This document shows positions 1-5,447 of a DNA stretch of 7,760 nt, piece by piece. The position numbers and the translations under genes are program-made. The stretch comes from DATDAW01 sp036524675. Lineage in GTDB: Bacteria; Verrucomicrobiota; Verrucomicrobiia; Chthoniobacterales; DASVRZ01. The DNA is taken from contig DATDBU010000171.1 in assembly GCA_036524675.1 (NCBI GenBank), forward strand, positions 1 to 7,760, given 5' to 3'. Position 1 is the stretch's first letter. Every line of letters starts with the position of its first letter. The notes under the pieces are model-generated. The model was not told the origin of the DNA. It made no database searches and worked only from the letters and a program-made list of their open reading frames with translations.

Positions 1-157
1 GATACCCCAAAGTGCAAACGGCCACTGCCGTCAGGCCCTGTGCCTCCAGGCCGAGGATCGCGTCGTACTGCGCGGGCACGAACCCCTCCATTGGACAGGC
101 GTCGATCCCGAGCAACGCGGCGCTGGTCAGCAGATTGCCCAACGCGATGGCAGCCTG
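1..157 (-). pseudogene. C-terminal remnant of an NfsB-type nitroreductase (runs off left edge)
   Basis: The minus strand is open from about 157 to the left edge. It reads QAAIALGNLLTSAALLGIDA, then CPMEGF, then AQYDAILGLEAQGLTAVAVCTLGY. This matches the C-terminal third of NAD(P)H-dependent FMN nitroreductases of the NfsB/YdgI type, which contain a helix resembling ALGNLLTSAALLGIDA followed by P-x-EGF. The match stops abruptly at the Gln codon (155-157). Upstream of it on this strand the sequence is antisense to a LysR-type fragment, so about two thirds of the protein, including the N-terminal FMN-binding part, is missing. The true C-terminus lies outside the window. I infer a non-functional remnant; an assembly join is the alternative. 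It is a different nitroreductase subtype from the intact gene at 2516-3115. Confidence 0.8.
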
Positions 158-528
158 ACCACCCGCTCGCGCTCCGCCAGGAAGTGCGGTTGGCGGAGTT
201 GAAGCACGAAACTTTTGTTAGTGGAACGGATGCTGATATGCCGGGATACAATCGTCGGGTTACGCAGCTCTGCCGCCGGCATGGAAAATTCCGGCCCAAG
301 TTTATCGGGCAACCACAAAGCCTCGCCGAAGGGCTTACTATGGTTGCGAATGAAGATGCGGTCCTGCTGCTCCCGTCGTTCGTTCGCCACCAGACCACGC
401 CGTGCGCCACAATGATACCGATTGGTGACGAAGAAGCGACGTGGAATTTGTTTGTTGTCTGGCAGCGCGGTCAAACAACTGGACCGTTACGCACCCTGTT
501 GCAAGCATTCCCTCGGCGTGAGGGCTGA
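158..528 (+). pseudogene. C-terminal remnant of a LysR-type transcriptional regulator
   Basis: From about position 160 the plus strand reads HPLALRQEVRLAELKHETFV, and later LCRRHGKFRPKF, SLAEGLTMVANEDAVLLLP and ATWNLFVVWQRG, ending with TGA at 526-528. This is typical of the second half of the LysR effector-binding domain: the HPLA..(x)..L.DL..E.FV segment, then SLAEGL..VANE..V.LLP, then the final W-x-L-x-VVWQRG strand. The DNA-binding winged helix and about the first 170-190 residues of a ~300-residue LysR protein are absent. In-frame sequence upstream of 158 is antisense to the nitroreductase remnant, so the apparent longer frame starting at 40 is artefactual. Without its helix-turn-helix it cannot be a normal regulator. 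LysR regulators usually lie divergent to their target gene, which fits the neighbouring nitroreductase piece. Confidence 0.8.
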
Positions 529-617
529 TACACATGGGCGCATGATTTGGCGCGTTCTGCGAGGAGATTGGCACATTTCGCCAGTGCTTCCGTGAACGAT
601 CACGGTAAAGTCGCGTC
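529..617. other. Non-coding stretch between two gene remnants
   Basis: Between the LysR remnant stop and the epimerase remnant start I see no gene, no recognisable promoter pair and no strong hairpin. It may keep part of the original leader of the truncated epimerase gene. Confidence 0.4.
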
Positions 618-752
618 ATGCCGAAAATCTTTGTTACCGGTGGGAGAGGAAAGGCGGGCCGCGTTTACGTGCTGGACTTGCTCCATCACGGATACGAAGT
701 CACCAATGCCCATTCGGTCCCAACGAATCGCTTCTCCCCAGCCCAAAAGCCA

Positions 753-791
753 AGCGCCTTCCCGGCTTCCAACCCGAGTTCGGTTGGCGCT
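753..791. repeat. Imperfect nested inverted repeat
   Basis: CCAAC at 769-773 pairs with GTTGG at 783-787. AGCG at 753-756 can pair with CGCT at 788-791 outside it, leaving an unpaired stretch on the left side. There is no T-run behind it, so it is a poor intrinsic terminator. It lies in the non-homologous sequence after the epimerase break and could be part of an intergenic repeat family. Confidence 0.3.
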
Positions 792-800
792 GAACCTCCT

Positions 801-836
801 AGCTTCCACCTTCCATATTCTGCCTTCTACCTTTCC
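801..836 (+). repeat. Pyrimidine-rich tract with short CTTCYAY repeats
   Basis: 29 of 36 bases are pyrimidines, with three copies of a CTTCYAY-like unit (CTTCCAC, CTTCCAT, CTTCTAC) followed by CTTTCC. It lies directly before the aldo/keto reductase start, where a purine-rich ribosome binding site would be expected, and none is present. It may be a degenerate simple repeat or part of a dispersed intergenic element. The observation is direct; any role is unknown. Confidence 0.5.
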
Positions 837-841
837 AAAAA

Positions 842-1672
842 ATGAGCACGCAAACCTACCTCAAACTTCACGACGGTCACAAGATCCCTCAACTAGGATT
901 CGGAACCTGGCAGACTCCCAACGATGTCGCTCCTGGCGCCGTCCGCGCGGCGATCGAAGCCGGTTATCGTTCCATCGACACGGCCGCCATCTACGAAAAC
1001 GAGACAGGAACAGGCGAGGGGATTCGGCAGTCGGGCGTCCCACGCGAGCAGCTCTACATCACGACCAAGCTTTGGAACGACGATCAGGGCTTCGACACGA
1101 CGTTGCGCGCTTTCGACGAAAGTCTTAAACGGCTGAAACTGGACGCCGTGGATCTCTACCTGATCCATTGGCCAAAACCGCGCGCGGACAAGTATGCCGA
1201 TACGTGGCGTGCCTTAGTGAAGATCAAGGAAAGCGGCCGCGCCAAGTCGATCGGTGTTTCGAACTTCAGCATCCAGCATTTGCAACGGTTGTTTGATGAA
1301 GTGGGCGTGATTCCGACAGTCAACCAGATCGAACTTCACCCGCGCTTTCAGCAAAAAGAACTACGCGAGTTTCACGCCCAAAATGGCATTCTCACCGAGT
1401 CCTGGAGCCCGCTGGGGCAAGGAACCATTCTCAAAGATCCAACCATCGGCGCCATCGCCCAAAAGCACGGTAAATCACCGGCGCAAGTTATCATCCGGTG
1501 GCATATCGACAGTGGCCTTCTGGTCATTCCGAAATCCGTGACTGCCTCGCGTATCCGGGAAAATTTCGACGTCTTTGATTTCACTCTCGACGCCGATGAC
1601 CTTGTGCAGATCGGCGGACTGGACACGCCTGCCGGACGCATCGGGCCAGACCCTGAAACGGCGCCGTTTTAA
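842..1672 (+). CDS. Aldo/keto reductase (2,5-diketo-D-gluconate reductase-like)
   Basis: A 276-residue soluble protein of normal length for the aldo/keto reductase superfamily, AKR5-like bacterial branch. These are NADPH-dependent (beta/alpha)8-barrel enzymes that reduce aldehydes and ketones, including methylglyoxal and diketogluconate. The catalytic tetrad is visible: Asp46 and Tyr51 in RSIDTAAIYENE, Lys76 in TTKLW and His109 in LIHWP. The central signature SIGVSNFS (136-143) and the C-terminal cofactor-binding stretch IPKSVTASRIREN (229-241, with Lys231) are also intact. The ATG at 842 fits the family N-terminus (LKLHDGHKIPQLGFGTW), but no Shine-Dalgarno precedes it. A pyrimidine tract lies there instead, and the stop of the truncated upstream frame overlaps the start as ATGA, so translational coupling or leaderless initiation is possible. 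Substrate cannot be told from sequence. Confidence 0.93.
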   Translation: MSTQTYLKLHDGHKIPQLGFGTWQTPNDVAPGAVRAAIEAGYRSIDTAAIYENETGTGEGIRQSGVPREQLYITTKLWNDDQGFDTTLRAFDESLKRLKLDAVDLYLIHWPKPRADKYADTWRALVKIKESGRAKSIGVSNFSIQHLQRLFDEVGVIPTVNQIELHPRFQQKELREFHAQNGILTESWSPLGQGTILKDPTIGAIAQKHGKSPAQVIIRWHIDSGLLVIPKSVTASRIRENFDVFDFTLDADDLVQIGGLDTPAGRIGPDPETAPF

Positions 1673-1692
1673 GCCCGAAGAAATGCTGATAA

Positions 1693-1732
1693 AGCGCACG
1701 GCACGTTTCGTTGCGTAAGAGCCGTCCGCGCT
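1693..1732 (+). terminator. Possible weak stem-loop between the reductase and the hydrolase gene
   Basis: AGCGC (1693-1697) pairs with GCGCT (1728-1732), and inside it CGGC (1699-1702) pairs with GCCG (1721-1724), with a small internal bulge and an 18-base loop. No T-run follows, so it is not a classical intrinsic terminator. It occupies most of the 75-bp gap between the two genes. Confidence 0.25.
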
Positions 1733-1747
1733 GATTGCGAAGCGCGA

Positions 1748-2506
1748 ATGCTGGATGTGCGGGTAATGACCTACAACGTGCATAGCTGTATCGGCGTGGA
1801 TGGAAAACATTCGCTGGAGCGGATAGCGGCCGTCATCGAAGGAGCAGCGACCGACGTGGTCTGTCTCCAGGAACTCGATTTGCAACGGCCGCGTACGGGT
1901 GGAGTGGAGCAGGCGCGAATCCTCGCGGAAATGCTGGGTATGGAGTCTCAATTTCATCCGACGATCCGGCGGGACCCGGAGCAATACGGCGACGCGATCC
2001 TGAGTAAAAAGCCGATGCGATTGATACGCGCCCGGCCGTTTCCGGAAGTTCCACGGCCCGTCCCCAGGGAACCGCGCGGAGCAATTTGGGTCGAGATTAT
2101 GGCCGGTGACGTTACATGGCAGCTCATGAACACCCATTTCGGCCTGGGACGTGACGAACGCCGGCTCCAGGCCGCGGAGCTGGCCGAAAACTGGATGCAC
2201 CCGGCCAGCGAAAAACCGCCAGTAGTCGTCTGCGGGGACTTCAACTCGCGTCCGAGCTCATTCGTGCATCAGATTCTGGCGCGCAAAGCCATGGACGCTT
2301 TCCGGGTCAAAGGTCTGCCGCATCCGGCAACATTCTCCACGCGGTTCGCGTTTGTCTGCCTGGACTACCTTTTTGTCAGTCCGGACGTCGTCGTTCGCGA
2401 TGTAAGTGCGGTCGTTACTCCCATGTCGAAGCTCGCTTCAGATCATTTTCCCGTCATTGCGGATCTGGAGCAAACCCGCATCCGGGAGGTGGGCGAGGGA
2501 CGATAG
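1748..2506 (+). CDS. Endonuclease/exonuclease/phosphatase family hydrolase
   Basis: 252 residues spanning one complete EEP (DNase I-like) fold, the metal-dependent phosphodiesterase family of exonuclease III, DNase I, sphingomyelinases and inositol phosphatases. The active-site series is complete: Asn10 in TYNVH, Glu42 in CLQELD, His130 in MNTHFG, Asp164 and Asn166 in CGDFNS, Asp206 in CLDYLF, and the terminal Asp232-His233 in SDHFPV. There is no signal peptide or membrane segment, so it is probably cytoplasmic. Family resemblance is to the generic short bacterial EEP proteins often placed beside phospholipase D/cardiolipin synthase genes, so the substrate could be nucleic acid or a phosphodiester lipid. 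The ATG at 1748 has only a weak GAAG upstream; a second in-frame ATG lies at codon 7, too close to the Asn10 motif to be preferred. Nine base pairs separate it from the nitroreductase gene downstream, which suggests co-transcription. Confidence 0.9.
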   Translation: MLDVRVMTYNVHSCIGVDGKHSLERIAAVIEGAATDVVCLQELDLQRPRTGGVEQARILAEMLGMESQFHPTIRRDPEQYGDAILSKKPMRLIRARPFPEVPRPVPREPRGAIWVEIMAGDVTWQLMNTHFGLGRDERRLQAAELAENWMHPASEKPPVVVCGDFNSRPSSFVHQILARKAMDAFRVKGLPHPATFSTRFAFVCLDYLFVSPDVVVRDVSAVVTPMSKLASDHFPVIADLEQTRIREVGEGR

Positions 2507-2515
2507 TCCTTTGTC

Positions 2516-3115
2516 ATGACTTACACGATGATCAAAGGGAGTGAAGTCCGCTATGCCGGGCATTCCATTGAGCGTCTCTTTCTTGACCGATGGTCGCCGC
2601 GGGCGATGTCCGGCGAGCCACTGCCGTTGGAGGATCTCAATACGCTTTTCGAGGCAGCCCGATGGGCTCCTTCGTCGTACAATAACCAGCCGTGGCGCAT
2701 TCTTTACGCCCGCCGCGACACGCCAGCATGGCCGTTGTTTTTCGATCTGCTGGTCGATTTTAACAAGGTCTGGGCAAAAAACGCTGCCGTGCTGCTCCTG
2801 TTCATTTCGAAAACGACATTCGATCGAAGTGGAAAGCCTTCCATCACGCACTCGTTTGATTGCGGTGCTGCGTGGGAAAATCTGGCGTTGCAGGCATCCC
2901 TGAGCGGCTTGGTCGTGCACGGAATGGAAGGGTTTGACTACGAAAAGGCGAGAACGTCACTGAGAATCCCTGACGGGTATCGAGTCGAAGCCATGGCCGC
3001 AATCGGTCAGCCCGGCGACCCGGAGGATCTGCCTGTCAACTTGCGGGCACGGGAGAAACCGAGTGACCGACGGCCGATCACGGAGACGGCTTTCGAAGGC
3101 GCATTTCCGGCGTGA
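2516..3115 (+). CDS. Nitroreductase family FMN-dependent oxidoreductase
   Basis: 199 residues, the usual size of a small bacterial nitroreductase. These FMN flavoproteins use NAD(P)H to reduce nitroaromatics, quinones or related substrates. The N-terminal FMN-phosphate binding segment RWSPRAM (25-31) and the following helix RWAPSSYNNQPWR (49-61) are characteristic. FDCGAAWENLALQASLSGLV (114-133) and the HGMEGFDYEKAR stretch (135-146) match the central helix and the EGF-type loop, and AAIGQPGDPEDLP (161-173) matches the C-terminal strand. ATG at 2516 is taken as the start. An alternative ATG lies at 2528, and neither has a strong ribosome binding site, though GAGGGA occurs further upstream inside the hydrolase gene. 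The physiological substrate is unknown. Five base pairs separate its stop from the stop of a convergent gene. Confidence 0.9.
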   Translation: MTYTMIKGSEVRYAGHSIERLFLDRWSPRAMSGEPLPLEDLNTLFEAARWAPSSYNNQPWRILYARRDTPAWPLFFDLLVDFNKVWAKNAAVLLLFISKTTFDRSGKPSITHSFDCGAAWENLALQASLSGLVVHGMEGFDYEKARTSLRIPDGYRVEAMAAIGQPGDPEDLPVNLRAREKPSDRRPITETAFEGAFPA

Positions 3116-3120
3116 GTTGA

Positions 3121-3405
3121 TCAGGGTTCAAAATCCGGATCGGCGGCTGCGATCCGGCGTTCGCGCTCGGCTTCGTCGGTGCCTTCATAAACGAGACGCT
3201 GGGCAGTCGTGTCCTCATCATCTATCTCTGTTTTCGGCACGGGGCCACCGCGGGAGGAGGGCGCCTCGTCCCATTCCGTGAGCTTTTTGGTGCGCGGATC
3301 CAGTTCTGGCGCCGTTGTGTCGGTAGGGGTTTCATCAGCGGCTTCGTCCAGTTCTTCCGGCTCGAAATCCTCATCGTCGTTTGGAGACGGATTTTGAGTG
3401 TTCAT
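3121..3405 (-). CDS. Small, highly acidic hypothetical protein
   Basis: 94 residues, of which I count 30 Asp/Glu and only 9 Lys/Arg. The first half (NDDEDFEPEELDEAADE) is low-complexity acidic and probably disordered; the second half (TAQRLVYEGTDEAERERR, then IAAADPDFEP) looks more ordered and helical. There is no signal peptide, membrane segment or cysteine. Length, an intact frame and placement exactly between the convergent nitroreductase stop and the permease gene support a real gene; the serine-rich frames on the opposite strand look like antisense shadows. It follows the iron permease gene on the same strand after a gap of about 120 bp and may be transcribed with it. I do not recognise a family. 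A metal-buffering or protein-interaction role would be speculation from charge alone. Confidence 0.65.
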   Translation of the reverse strand: MNTQNPSPNDDEDFEPEELDEAADETPTDTTAPELDPRTKKLTEWDEAPSSRGGPVPKTEIDDEDTTAQRLVYEGTDEAERERRIAAADPDFEP

Positions 3406-3527
3406 ACCGTGGTTTCGCGCCCCGAACTGGGTTTGGCTGTTTCTCCTTCAGTCGCCGGTTTCCCAATGAGGCGCTGCGACGGGTTTGGATTTCGGTAAGC
3501 CCCGGTGGCAATCGACTGAATGGCTGG
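3406..3527. other. Gap between permease and acidic-protein genes
   Basis: The stretch on the minus-strand path between the two genes holds no convincing hairpin terminator or promoter that I can see. No good ribosome binding site precedes the acidic-protein start. Confidence 0.35.
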
Positions 3528-3968
3528 TCAGCGGTTTTCGTGCTCTTCGCGAGTGGTCGACGTTTTTCCTCGAACGCGGACTTCCCGTGACGCCTGCTCG
3601 TGTAGCGTTTCGAACTCCTTCGCGACGGCTTCCAATTCTTCGTCAGGCAAATCTTCGAGATCGACCATATTTGTCCGGGCGCCACGAATGGCGCGCAACA
3701 GTTCATCGAGTTTGAGATGGACCGCTTTTGCATCGCGATTCTGCGTGCTCTGGATGAGGAACACCATGATGAACGTCACGATCGTCGTGCCGGTATTGAT
3801 GACGAGCTGCCACGTGTCTGAAAATCCGAATAGGGGACCTGTAACGATCCAGGTTAGGACAATCGACAGGGCGAGAACAAAAGCCCAGACCGACCCCAGG
3901 GCTTCGGCTGACCGCCGGGCAAAACGCGTGAAATGATCCTTAAGGGAGCCGTTGGACGATTCTTTCAT
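3528..3968 (-). CDS. Low-affinity iron permease family membrane protein
   Basis: 146 residues from the chosen start. After a short basic amphipathic N-terminus (HFTRFARRSAEALGS), two hydrophobic helices run from about 26 to 44 (VWAFVLALSIVLTWIVTGP) and 54 to 73 (QLVINTGTTIVTFIMVFLIQ). They are joined by LFGFSDTW and followed by the highly characteristic NRDAKAVHLKLDELLRAI (78-95). This is the bacterial low-affinity iron permease family (relatives of a segment of yeast Fet4); iron transport by the short bacterial members is mostly inferred by name. The charged cytoplasmic tail (DLEDLPDEELEAVAKEFETL) is probably helical. The frame extends upstream to 4052, but the ATG at 3968 has an AGAGGG ribosome binding site five bases ahead and gives the family-like N-terminus, so the 28-residue extension is rejected. 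A dyad lies about 100 bp upstream. Confidence 0.85.
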   Translation of the reverse strand: MKESSNGSLKDHFTRFARRSAEALGSVWAFVLALSIVLTWIVTGPLFGFSDTWQLVINTGTTIVTFIMVFLIQSTQNRDAKAVHLKLDELLRAIRGARTNMVDLEDLPDEELEAVAKEFETLHEQASREVRVRGKTSTTREEHENR

Positions 3969-4066
3969 GATGGCCCTCTGAAAAGAATCGCTGCTCAACG
4001 TTCCGGCGGACTCTTGCTCATCTCGTACTGTTTGACCCGCATCGACAGCCAACGCTTCGTGCTCTC

Positions 4067-4084
4067 TTGAACCTATACCTTCAA
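4067..4084. promoter_or_regulatory. Candidate operator dyad upstream of the iron permease gene
   Basis: TTGAACCTATACCTTCAA: arms TTGAA and TTCAA flank a central TATA, and only the CC steps break the symmetry (14 of 18 positions symmetric). It lies about 100 bp before the permease start and could be a repressor site. It does not resemble a Fur box. No clear -35/-10 pair was identified. Confidence 0.3.
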
Positions 4085-4086
4085 CT

Positions 4087-4143
4087 TACTCTTTCCGAGC
4101 GGGTTACAGCGTGCGCCGCAGAGCAGGTTAAAGTTAAAGAGTA
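4087..4143. repeat. Inverted repeat TACTCTTT / AAAGAGTA
   Basis: Perfect 8-base arms at 4087-4094 and 4136-4143 enclose 41 bases. It lies in the 200-bp gap between the two minus-strand genes, immediately next to the TTGAA dyad. The right arm is preceded by a short direct repeat (TTAAAG twice). It may be a spaced regulatory site or chance. Confidence 0.25.
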
Positions 4144-4168
4144 GGATCAATGAAGGGTCGCTATGCGA

Positions 4169-4450
4169 CTATTTAGAAAGCAGCGCACGCGAAATTTCCT
4201 CCCATTCTTGCGATAGCGTTCCGCGGAACTCAGGCTTTCGTGCCTGGCCATACCAATATCTCGCATTCGAGGAATCTCCCTCCTTCCGATGCAGATAAGC
4301 ATGAACCCATGCCGCCTCGGCAGACCCGTCGTCCTGAACCAGGCGATGAGCGGTCTCCCATTCTTCTCTGGCGTCATGCCACAGCGCTTGCAAAGGGACG
4401 ATCAGGCTGGACGGTTCGGTGACGCTGTTGCGAAATTCCTCAAGAGTCAT
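4169..4450 (-). CDS. Conserved-looking small hypothetical protein, divergent from ku
   Basis: 93 residues starting MTLEEFRNSVTEPSS, with a compact helical pattern: LQALWHDAREEWETAHRLVQ (about 20-39), then DDGSAEAAWVHAYLHRKEGD, then SSNARYWYGQARKPEFRG, ending EWEEISRALLSK. The Trp/His/Tyr-rich core (WHDAREEWETAH, AWVHAYLHRKEGD, ARYWY) looks conserved; from memory it resembles a widespread unnamed bacterial family, with helix pairs that look TPR-like. No catalytic motif, signal peptide or membrane helix. ATG codons at 4450, 4459 (adds MKP) and 4504 are all possible; 4450 or 4459 fits the protein best, and none has a strong ribosome binding site. It is transcribed away from the NHEJ operon and shares a 154-bp intergenic region with ku. 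Function unknown. Confidence 0.75.
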   Translation of the reverse strand: MTLEEFRNSVTEPSSLIVPLQALWHDAREEWETAHRLVQDDGSAEAAWVHAYLHRKEGDSSNARYWYGQARKPEFRGTLSQEWEEISRALLSK

Positions 4451-4506
4451 GGGTTTCATCCTGACACGTGTGCCGAGAAGGGTAAAACGACTTCGCAGTG
4501 GCAATC

Positions 4507-4522
4507 GCCAGCCATGGCTGGC
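4507..4522. promoter_or_regulatory. Perfect 16-bp palindrome in the divergent ku promoter region
   Basis: GCCAGCCATGGCTGGC is its own reverse complement. It lies about 56 bp upstream of the divergent hypothetical gene and 82 bp upstream of ku, a typical place for a shared operator. It has no loop, so it is a poor terminator. The binding protein is unknown. Confidence 0.4.
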
Positions 4523-4537
4523 TGCACCTCGAATTGG

Positions 4538-4554
4538 ATGAATGAGTTATTCAT
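4538..4554. promoter_or_regulatory. Inverted repeat ATGAAT-N5-ATTCAT upstream of ku
   Basis: Perfect 6-base arms around GAGTT, 50 bp before the ku start. It is AT-rich, unlike its surroundings, so it could be an operator or overlap promoter elements. The odd spacing also allows a small hairpin in a ku leader transcript. Confidence 0.35.
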
Positions 4555-4574
4555 GGTGCTTTTCGGACGCACGA

Positions 4575-4585
4575 CCGGGTCCCGG
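4575..4585. promoter_or_regulatory. GC-rich dyad CCGGG-T-CCCGG close to the ku start
   Basis: Perfect 5-base arms around one T, ending 19 bp before the ku ATG. It is short enough to be chance in GC-rich DNA, and is listed because it is the third dyad in the same intergenic region. Confidence 0.2.
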
Positions 4586-4604
4586 CTTCCGATTCCTAAT
4601 TGTT

Positions 4605-5432
4605 ATGAGAGCGATCTGGAAGGGAGCAATCAGCTTTGGGCTCGTGAGCATTCCCATCGCGCTTTACCCGGCGACGAAAAGCGAGGAATTGAAGTTTCGT
4701 CTACTGCGGGCCAGCGATCTGAGCCCTGTGAATTATAAACGGGTCGCCGAGGCCGACGGCAAGGAAGTGCAGTGGGATCAAATCGTTAAGGGTTACGAAT
4801 ACGAAAAAGGCAGGTTCGTGGTGTTCAAGGAAGAGGACTTCCGGCGGGTGGATATCGAGGCGACGCAAACGGTCGATATCATTCATTTCGTACCGCTCGA
4901 TGAAGTGAACCCCATCTTTTTCCACAAACCGTATTATATGGAGCCGCAAAAAGGCGGCGACAAAGCATATGTCCTTTTACGGGAAGCGCTTCGGAGCAGC
5001 GACAGGATTGCGATCGCGAAAGTTGTCGTCAAAACGCGGCAGCATCTTGCGGCCGTCAAACCGCAGGACAAAGGCTTAATGCTCGAATTGATGCATTTTG
5101 CGGACGAATTGCGTGACGTGGACGAGTTCAAACTGCCGGTGGAAGGAAAGGCAGGAAAGAAGGAGCTGCAGATGGCTGCCATGCTCATCGATTCCATGTC
5201 TGCCGGGTGGAAGCCCGAGGAATATGTCGACGAGTACCGAGTCGCGCTGGAAAAGGCGATCGAGGAAAAAGTCGAAAAGGGCGACCGGGCCCTGCCGAAA
5301 ACGACTCGTCGTCGTTCGCCCGCCAACGTGATCGATCTGGTGTCGGTCCTGAAAAAGAGTCTTGAGGAAACGCAGGCCAGTCGCAAGCGCAAGCCTTCAC
5401 GCGGAACAGCCCGGCGAAAAAGCGCGGCCTGA
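4605..5432 (+). CDS. ku: Ku, DNA end-binding protein of bacterial NHEJ
   Basis: 275 residues, normal for bacterial Ku, which forms a homodimeric ring threading onto double-strand break ends and recruits LigD. The start MRAIWKGAISFGLVSIPIAL is diagnostic. The core continues with YKRVAEADGKEVQWDQIVKG (44-63), FVVFKEEDF (71-79), HFVPLDEVNPIFFHKPYYME (94-113), AYVLLREAL (121-129) and the helical arm ELMHFADELRD (161-171). The minimal C-terminus AGWKPEEYVDEYR is followed by a basic tail containing VIDLVSVLKKSLEE (242-255), the kind of element that contacts LigD, then a Lys/Arg-rich end (RKRKPSRGTARRKSAA) probably helping DNA binding. The ATG at 4605 matches the family start; the longer frame from 4542 adds 21 residues unlike Ku. 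No Shine-Dalgarno is visible. First gene of the operon, followed after 15 bp by the ligase. Confidence 0.96.
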   Translation: MRAIWKGAISFGLVSIPIALYPATKSEELKFRLLRASDLSPVNYKRVAEADGKEVQWDQIVKGYEYEKGRFVVFKEEDFRRVDIEATQTVDIIHFVPLDEVNPIFFHKPYYMEPQKGGDKAYVLLREALRSSDRIAIAKVVVKTRQHLAAVKPQDKGLMLELMHFADELRDVDEFKLPVEGKAGKKELQMAAMLIDSMSAGWKPEEYVDEYRVALEKAIEEKVEKGDRALPKTTRRRSPANVIDLVSVLKKSLEETQASRKRKPSRGTARRKSAA

Positions 5433-5447
5433 TCGCAAAACTTGCCG

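Larger units (their letters stand above)
618..845 (+). pseudogene. N-terminal fragment of an NAD(P)-dependent epimerase/dehydrogenase
   Basis: The reading frame opens with MPKIFVTGGRGKAGR, continues VYVLDLLHHGYEVTNAHSVP, and stops at TGA 843-845 (75 residues). The start is the first beta strand and dinucleotide-binding glycine motif (G-x-x-G-x-x-G within GGRGKAG) of an extended short-chain dehydrogenase/NAD-dependent epimerase, followed by the usual helix and the second strand ending near residue 28. After about residue 32 (position ~713) the translation is proline/serine-rich with no family resemblance, where an intact gene would continue for some 250 residues. I read this as a 3'-truncated gene whose frame happens to stay open. 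Its TGA overlaps the ATG of the following aldo/keto reductase (ATGA at 842-845), so any translation of the relic would end exactly at the next start. Confidence 0.65.

Noticed and set aside
40..157. In-frame N-terminal extension of the LysR fragment starting at the ATG at 40
   Set aside because: Its Arg/Pro/Thr-rich translation has no family match and is exactly antisense to the nitroreductase remnant, so it is an artefact of the junction.
1475..2200. 241-codon minus-strand open frame across the reductase and hydrolase genes
   Set aside because: It spans two genes and their intergenic gap in antisense, with no protein-like pattern, while both plus-strand genes have complete active sites.
3209..3397. 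Serine-rich plus-strand frame opposite the acidic protein
   Set aside because: Antisense of Asp/Glu-rich codons yields Ser/Val/Phe-rich low-complexity text; it ends inside the start region of the acidic gene and has no independent support.
3969..4052. 28-residue N-terminal extension of the iron permease protein
   Set aside because: The ATG at 3968 has an AGAGGG ribosome binding site at good spacing and gives the family-like N-terminus; the extension is not family-like.
4157..4169. Hairpin GTCGC-TAT-GCGAC at the end of the small hypothetical gene
   Set aside because: The stem has only 5 bp and no T-run follows on the minus strand, so it is too weak to call a terminator.
4542..4604. 21-residue extension of Ku from the ATG at 4542
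   Set aside because: Bacterial Ku proteins begin with the M-R-x-I-W-K-G-x-I-S-F-G pattern found at 4605; the extension crosses the dyad-containing intergenic region.
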